From the NCBI GenBank assembly GCA_021791495.1, contig JAJYWN010000051.1:1-64000 (forward strand): 64,000 bases of DNA. The letters run 5' to 3'. Source of the stretch: Bacillota bacterium (GTDB taxonomy: Bacteria > Bacillota > Sulfobacillia > JAJYWN01). Both the position numbers and the translations under genes were made by a program. Positions 60,309 through 64,000 of the stretch are shown here, piece after piece. Under the pieces are notes generated by a model that saw only the letters and a list, made by a program, of their open reading frames with translations, searched no databases and was not told the origin of the DNA. Numbering within the stretch: the first letter of the stretch is position 1; each line of letters opens with the position of its first letter.

Positions 60309-60698
60309 ACTCCTCGCCGAATGTCGTAGCGAACGTATGTTCGATACTCCGATTATAACCTTGCTTTTTCCCGTGGTCAACAAAGGGCCTTTGGAACACC
60401 GAACGTCGTGTATTTGACCATGTCTTAAAACACCCCTCAGCTGCGGCGACCAGCCTTCTCTCGAAAGGCTGAACGTCAACAGCATCGTCCCCACGAAGAG
60501 GGAGAAAGCCAACTCCCACCCTCCGAAGCACGGCGTTGATCTCCTTGGGCACGCTCCAGGGTCAACATCCCCCCACCAACCACCGGCACTAGGTCGGAAT
60601 CGATACGCCGATCACCTTCGAAGCTTCGCCTATGCCAGGTGATCTTTCCATATGGCAGAAGACCACATTTGGTTAGATATTGGGTGTACTGCTCAAGC
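60309..60698. other. region between tnpA remnant and the DUF4179 gene
   Basis: About 390 bp with overlapping open frames on the - strand, none with an SD or recognisable domain. Probably decayed mobile-element DNA. Confidence 0.4.
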
Positions 60699-60731
60699 CC
60701 CGGACCATGGGTACAAACGCCATGGTCCGGG
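60699..60731. terminator. hairpin downstream of the DUF4179 gene
   Basis: Perfect 12-bp stem CCCGGACCATGG/CCATGGTCCGGG with a 9-nt loop, 9 bp past the stop of the - strand DUF4179 gene. No U-tract on the - strand. Confidence 0.6.
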
Positions 60732-60739
60732 TCTATGCC

Positions 60740-62176
60740 CTATCGCGGCAAATCGAAGACCAACGGCCCCGCCGCGATCATCCCTACCTGATGGGCCCGG
60801 ACCGCCACGGGGTGGAAACCCGTCGGCAATTCGGCGACGATGGTTTTGGTGACTTGCTGGCTGCTGCGGGCCGTGCCTTCACTGACGGCCTTTAACGGAT
60901 ATGCCTGGCCCGAAGCGTCAACCACATCGAACTCCGCCATCCCCACGAACTTGTCGTTCGTCGCGAAGGTCCACTGGGCCTGGAAACGGGCGCCGTCCCA
61001 ATGGGCATCGGTCAGGGTGACCGGGGCACCATCCACAGACTGCTTGCTCCCGGCGGTCAAGTCCCAGGTCAGAAGGGTCTCCTTGCCGTAGACGTCTCCG
61101 TTGATGACGAACTTGGCGGGACCGGAGACCGCCGGAAAGACTTCGAACATGGTCACCGAAGAGCCGTCGGCCGACCAGCCGCCGTGGCTTTGGACCGGAT
61201 CCAACCGGCGGCCCCCTGCCTCAATGTAGTGCGATAGGCTCGTGCCGCCGCTGGAGTACCCGCCGGAGAACATGGGTTTCTTCACGTCATACTTCACCAG
61301 CGTTTCGGCCGGAGTGTAAATCACCGAATCCAGGGTGACGGTCACGCCATCCGCTAATTGGCCCTGGCTGCCGACGGGTGCCTTCACTTCCCGCGCGAAG
61401 CGGGCCGCCCCGGCCCGGGATGCCTGGAAGGATAGGCTAAGCCGGTGGCCGCCGTACCGGACTTCCAGCTTGAGCTCGGCGGAGTCCTTCTCCAAAGCGT
61501 AAGTGGATATGGCGCCGACCCATCCAAGGGGCGTCCTCACCGGCGACTGCTGCCAGGAAGCGGCACCCTGCCCATCGACGCTGGCGATGGCCACCGAGGG
61601 CCAGGCAGCGGTATCTGGCGCGGGCAGCGGGGGATCGCTCTCCGTGGCCGGCACCGGCTTGGAGTCGCCGGGCGCCGCCCCCGTGGCGGTCGTCTTGGCA
61701 CCAGATGTCCCGGGTACCCCAGATATCTGATAGATCACGGTGGTCCGCAAGGGGTCGGCCATGACCCCGAGCACCTTAAACACCATTTCGCCGTCACGGG
61801 CCTCGGCTATCCCTTTCTGAATCAGTCCGTTCTCGTAGGCCCACTTCAGCCCGGCGTCTTGCATCACGATCTCCGTGACCACCGGCCCGATTAGGGGCCA
61901 GTCGGCCACGGCGCCGGCCCAGGTCGGGAAGGTGCCTACAAGGACAACGGCCAGAGCGGCGGTGGCTGCCGCGGCACGCACCGGTCGAAGAGCCCATAGC
62001 CGGGCCCAAGGCTTCCGCGCTACAGTGGGCCGCTCCGACGCCACCTGCCCCGACGCCCGCGCCCCTTTAGCCATACCATTCTTGATCAGCTCATCCAGAT
62101 TCGGCGTCGCCTCTCCGGCCGATGCCCAGCGTTTCAACCCTTCTTCCAGGCGGACCTCAAACTCGTCCGACATCAT
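60740..62176 (-). CDS. DUF4179 domain anti-sigma-like membrane protein
   Basis: A 478-residue protein with a cytoplasmic N-terminus (~80 residues, no zinc finger), a single membrane helix (AAAATAALAVVLVGTFPTWAGAVA) and a large extracytoplasmic part. It begins with the DUF4179-like VADWPLIGPVVTEIVMQDAGLKWAYENGLIQ. ATG 62176 (or 62173) overlaps the sigma gene by 20 bp, with AGGAGGGG upstream. Anti-sigma/sensor role inferred from layout. Confidence 0.82.
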   Translation of the reverse strand: MMSDEFEVRLEEGLKRWASAGEATPNLDELIKNGMAKGARASGQVASERPTVARKPWARLWALRPVRAAAATAALAVVLVGTFPTWAGAVADWPLIGPVVTEIVMQDAGLKWAYENGLIQKGIAEARDGEMVFKVLGVMADPLRTTVIYQISGVPGTSGAKTTATGAAPGDSKPVPATESDPPLPAPDTAAWPSVAIASVDGQGAASWQQSPVRTPLGWVGAISTYALEKDSAELKLEVRYGGHRLSLSFQASRAGAARFAREVKAPVGSQGQLADGVTVTLDSVIYTPAETLVKYDVKKPMFSGGYSSGGTSLSHYIEAGGRRLDPVQSHGGWSADGSSVTMFEVFPAVSGPAKFVINGDVYGKETLLTWDLTAGSKQSVDGAPVTLTDAHWDGARFQAQWTFATNDKFVGMAEFDVVDASGQAYPLKAVSEGTARSSQQVTKTIVAELPTGFHPVAVRAHQVGMIAAGPLVFDLPR

Positions 62177-62660
62177 GGCCGATCCCCTCCTCCTGCCTAT
62201 CCCACCGCCGCAGAATGGATAGCGCCTTCCCGAGACGGGATTTCACAGTCCCCAGGGGGATACCCAGGTAGTCCGCTATCTCCGCTTGAGAGTAGTCCAG
62301 CATGTAGTGCAAGACGATCACCTGACGGAGATGCTCGCCCAGCCGGGAGACCATGTTCCAGAGGTCGGTCGCTTCCTCATCGGGGCCGGGCACAGCCTGG
62401 ACCGCCGCATTCTCCGCCAGGTCACCTATGGGCACCAAACCGCGACGCTTGGCGATGGCCCGGCGGCACTGGTTCAGCAAGATCCGGCGCACCCAGGCGC
62501 CGAAAGCGGCCTGCCCCCCGCGAAGCTGGTGGCGGTTGCGATAGGCATCCAGAACCGCCTCTTGTACGGCGTCTTCGGCATCGGCCCGGTTCCCTAACAA
62601 GGCCAGGGCGACCCGCTCGAGGTATCCTTGATGCGGTCTCAGCCATTCCATGAAGTCCAT
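62157..62660 (-). CDS. ECF RNA polymerase sigma factor
   Basis: A 167-residue ECF sigma: region 2 (HQGYLERVALALLGNRADAEDAVQEAVLDAYRNRHQLRGG, then FGAWVRRILLNQCRRAIAKRRG) and region 4 (LGEHLRQVIVLHYMLDYSQAEIADYLGIPLGTVKSRLGKALSIL). Typical of the SigV/SigM-like type followed by a DUF4179 protein. ATG 62660. Upstream lies TGAAAC (62739-62744), but no CGTATA at the expected distance. Confidence 0.92.
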   Translation of the reverse strand: MDFMEWLRPHQGYLERVALALLGNRADAEDAVQEAVLDAYRNRHQLRGGQAAFGAWVRRILLNQCRRAIAKRRGLVPIGDLAENAAVQAVPGPDEEATDLWNMVSRLGEHLRQVIVLHYMLDYSQAEIADYLGIPLGTVKSRLGKALSILRRWDRQEEGIGHDVGRV

Positions 62661-62748
62661 CTTGCTGCTATCCTTTCTGGGACTGGGTGTGAGCGATGTT
62701 GTGATATGTGGTGCGGCGGTAGTCTCGACGGTAATGCTGTTTCACTCC

Positions 62749-62766
62749 GGTGTGAGGCCTCACACC
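62749..62766. promoter_or_regulatory. 18-bp perfect palindrome upstream of the sigma gene
   Basis: GGTGTGAGGCCTCACACC, a perfect 18-bp dyad five bases from a TGAAAC motif in the region divergent between the sigma and methyltransferase genes. Likely an operator of a dimeric regulator; its owner is unknown. Confidence 0.6.
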
Positions 62767-62962
62767 TATAAAGAGCGGCCGGCGGCCGGTTTCGTTCGCA
62801 CGCGTCTCTAGATTCTGCGCCTGCGCCCTGAACCTTGTTGACGAGGACAAAGAGGGTTCGCCAGAAATCCCACCAACTACCAGGAAACCAGAGGCTTCAA
62901 GGGCGAATGGTGAGCTCCTATGGGAGGCTGCACACGCTGACCCCCTTCGGGAGTGACCATCT

Positions 62963-63697
62963 ATGAAACAGAACAAGTACGACGATGACGTGTTCTTCAG
63001 CAAGTACAGCAAGATGAGACGCTCCAGGGAGGGACTGGAGGGTGCCGGCGAGTGGCACGAGCTGGTGAAGATGCTCCCCGATTTCCACGGGAAGAGAGTG
63101 CTGGACCTGGGTTGCGGTTTCGGGTGGCATTGCCAATATGCGCTGGACTATGGGGCCCGATCGGTTACCGGAGTGGACATCTCCGAGAAGATGCTTCTCG
63201 AAGCTAAGGCCAGGACGTCCCCCGTGATCCGGTACATCTGCCTGCCCATGGAGGACATCGACTTCCCAGCGGATTCCTTCGATGTGGTCATAAGTTCTCT
63301 GGCCTTCCACTACGTCCAATTCTTCAAAGACATTGTGGGCAAAGTAGCCGCCTGTCTCTCAAGCCATGGGGAGTTCGTGTTTTCGGTCGAGCATCCGATC
63401 TTTACGGCTTGCGGAACACAGGATTGGCACTACGATGGCCAAGGGAACCGTCTACATTGGCCGGTGGACCAATACTTTACCGAAAGCAAACGCGACGCCC
63501 GGTTCCTCGGTGAGTCGGTCACAAAGTACCACCGGACCCTGACCACTTACGTGAGCAACCTGTTGGAACTGGGATTCGAGGTAACCGGCCTGGTTGAGCC
63601 CACTCCACCGGAAGACTGGCTCCACACCGTCTCTGGGATGTCGGACGAACTGCGCCGGCCCATGATGCTCCTTATCTCCGGAAAGAGAAAGTCCTAA
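62963..63697 (+). CDS. class I SAM-dependent methyltransferase
   Basis: A 244-residue methyltransferase: FHGKRVLDLGCGFGWHCQYAL (motif I), VTGVDISEKMLLEAKART, FPADSFDVVISSLAFHYV. The N-terminus MKQNKYDDDVFFSKYSKMRRSREGLEGAGEWHELVKML matches a common Firmicutes methyltransferase family. The acceptor is unknown. Divergent from the sigma factor gene. Confidence 0.88.
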   Translation: MKQNKYDDDVFFSKYSKMRRSREGLEGAGEWHELVKMLPDFHGKRVLDLGCGFGWHCQYALDYGARSVTGVDISEKMLLEAKARTSPVIRYICLPMEDIDFPADSFDVVISSLAFHYVQFFKDIVGKVAACLSSHGEFVFSVEHPIFTACGTQDWHYDGQGNRLHWPVDQYFTESKRDARFLGESVTKYHRTLTTYVSNLLELGFEVTGLVEPTPPEDWLHTVSGMSDELRRPMMLLISGKRKS

Positions 63698-63745
63698 CGG
63701 GAATCCCCTGCGAAAGCCCATCCATCGAGGAGGAGAGGAAACCAC

Positions 63746-64000
63746 ATGTTCGACTTGGTCATCCGTAACGGTGTGATCGTGGACGGTACCGGGCAGCCTC
63801 GTTTCCTTGGAGACATCGGTATCAAGGGGCAACGCATCACCGCCGTGGCCCGCCGACCGCAAACGTTGGCGGGGACCGTCGACGCGGCGCCGCTGGGCGG
63901 CTCCGACTACGCGGGACCGGTCATCGACGCCACCGGCAAGGTGGTGGCCCCCGGGTTCTTCGATATTCACTCCCACTCGGACCGTACCATCCTGGCCAAT
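63746..64000 (+). CDS. N-acyl-D-amino-acid deacylase-like amidohydrolase (3' partial)
   Basis: 85 residues before the window edge: MFDLVIRNGVIVDGTGQPRFLGDIGIKGQRI, then VIDATGKVVAPGFFDIHSHSDRTI with the HxH metal motif, typical of the D-aminoacylase/dihydroorotase branch of amidohydrolases. ATG 63746 after AGGAGGAGAGG. A Pro/Gly/Ala stretch (residues ~35-58) replaces the usual short linker. The substrate cannot be judged from this part. Confidence 0.85.
   Translation, partial: MFDLVIRNGVIVDGTGQPRFLGDIGIKGQRITAVARRPQTLAGTVDAAPLGGSDYAGPVIDATGKVVAPGFFDIHSHSDRTILAN

Overview
The window looks like high-GC Gram-positive (Bacillota) DNA, probably from an anaerobe of a Symbiobacteriia, Moorellia or Desulfotomaculia-like lineage. 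This rests on the heterodisulfide-reductase operon, the multihaem cytochrome, strong Shine-Dalgarno sequences, ECF sigma factors with sigma-W-like promoters, a copper-amine-oxidase-N domain protein and frequent TTG/GTG starts. The lineage is inferred from gene content only. No rRNA, tRNA or CRISPR array was seen.

Region 1 (1-11.3 kb) is a redox and sulfur-handling island. An operon of two HdrA flavoproteins (the first with an NfnB/GltD-like module inserted), a small winged-helix protein, HdrC, an HdrB-like protein and DsrE ends at a strong terminator. Facing it are a tandem-rhodanese lipoprotein and an 11-haem c-type cytochrome whose frame is broken by a TGA. A LysR regulator, a TusA protein and a DUF6941-like protein follow.

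Region 2 (11.4-18.4 kb) holds an MBL-fold enzyme with an alpha-CTD-like head, a fumarate-reductase-type flavoprotein, cobalamin adenosyltransferase, a TIGR04076 protein and an FG-GAP beta-propeller protein. Region 3 (18.4-31.4 kb) is a glycan/glycosylation locus: a cupin epimerase-like protein, RmlD, two sugar epimerases, a GT2-methyltransferase fusion, three consecutive GT2-TPR proteins, and a protein with a 12-residue repeat carrying an N-x-T sequon in every copy. A methyltransferase and a TPR protein close it.

Region 4 (31.6-40 kb) has argG-argH with a candidate ARG-box promoter, an ECF sigma/anti-sigma pair, a GDT1-family protein, a DUF421 protein and a cyclic 2,3-diphosphoglycerate synthetase-like GTPase. 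Region 5 (40.6-55.3 kb) is dominated by transporters: an ABC-2 exporter, a polar amino-acid ABC importer beside an amidinotransferase-family enzyme, and an ECF-sigma/ABC cluster with a permease-peptidase-like fusion. It ends with a second cyclic-2,3-DPG synthetase paralogue. Region 6 (55.5-64 kb) has an M20 amidohydrolase, a stalk/M23-like protein, a decayed IS607-type element with intact TnpB, a sigma/DUF4179 pair, a methyltransferase and the start of a D-aminoacylase-like amidohydrolase.

The most interesting observations are: the sequon-array protein beside TPR-type glycosyltransferases; two intergenic clusters, 24 kb apart, of a ~17-bp degenerate dyad repeat; three promoters sharing AAC-N17-CGTATA that tie two ECF sigma operons and an ABC permease together; and the in-frame TGA in the multihaem cytochrome.
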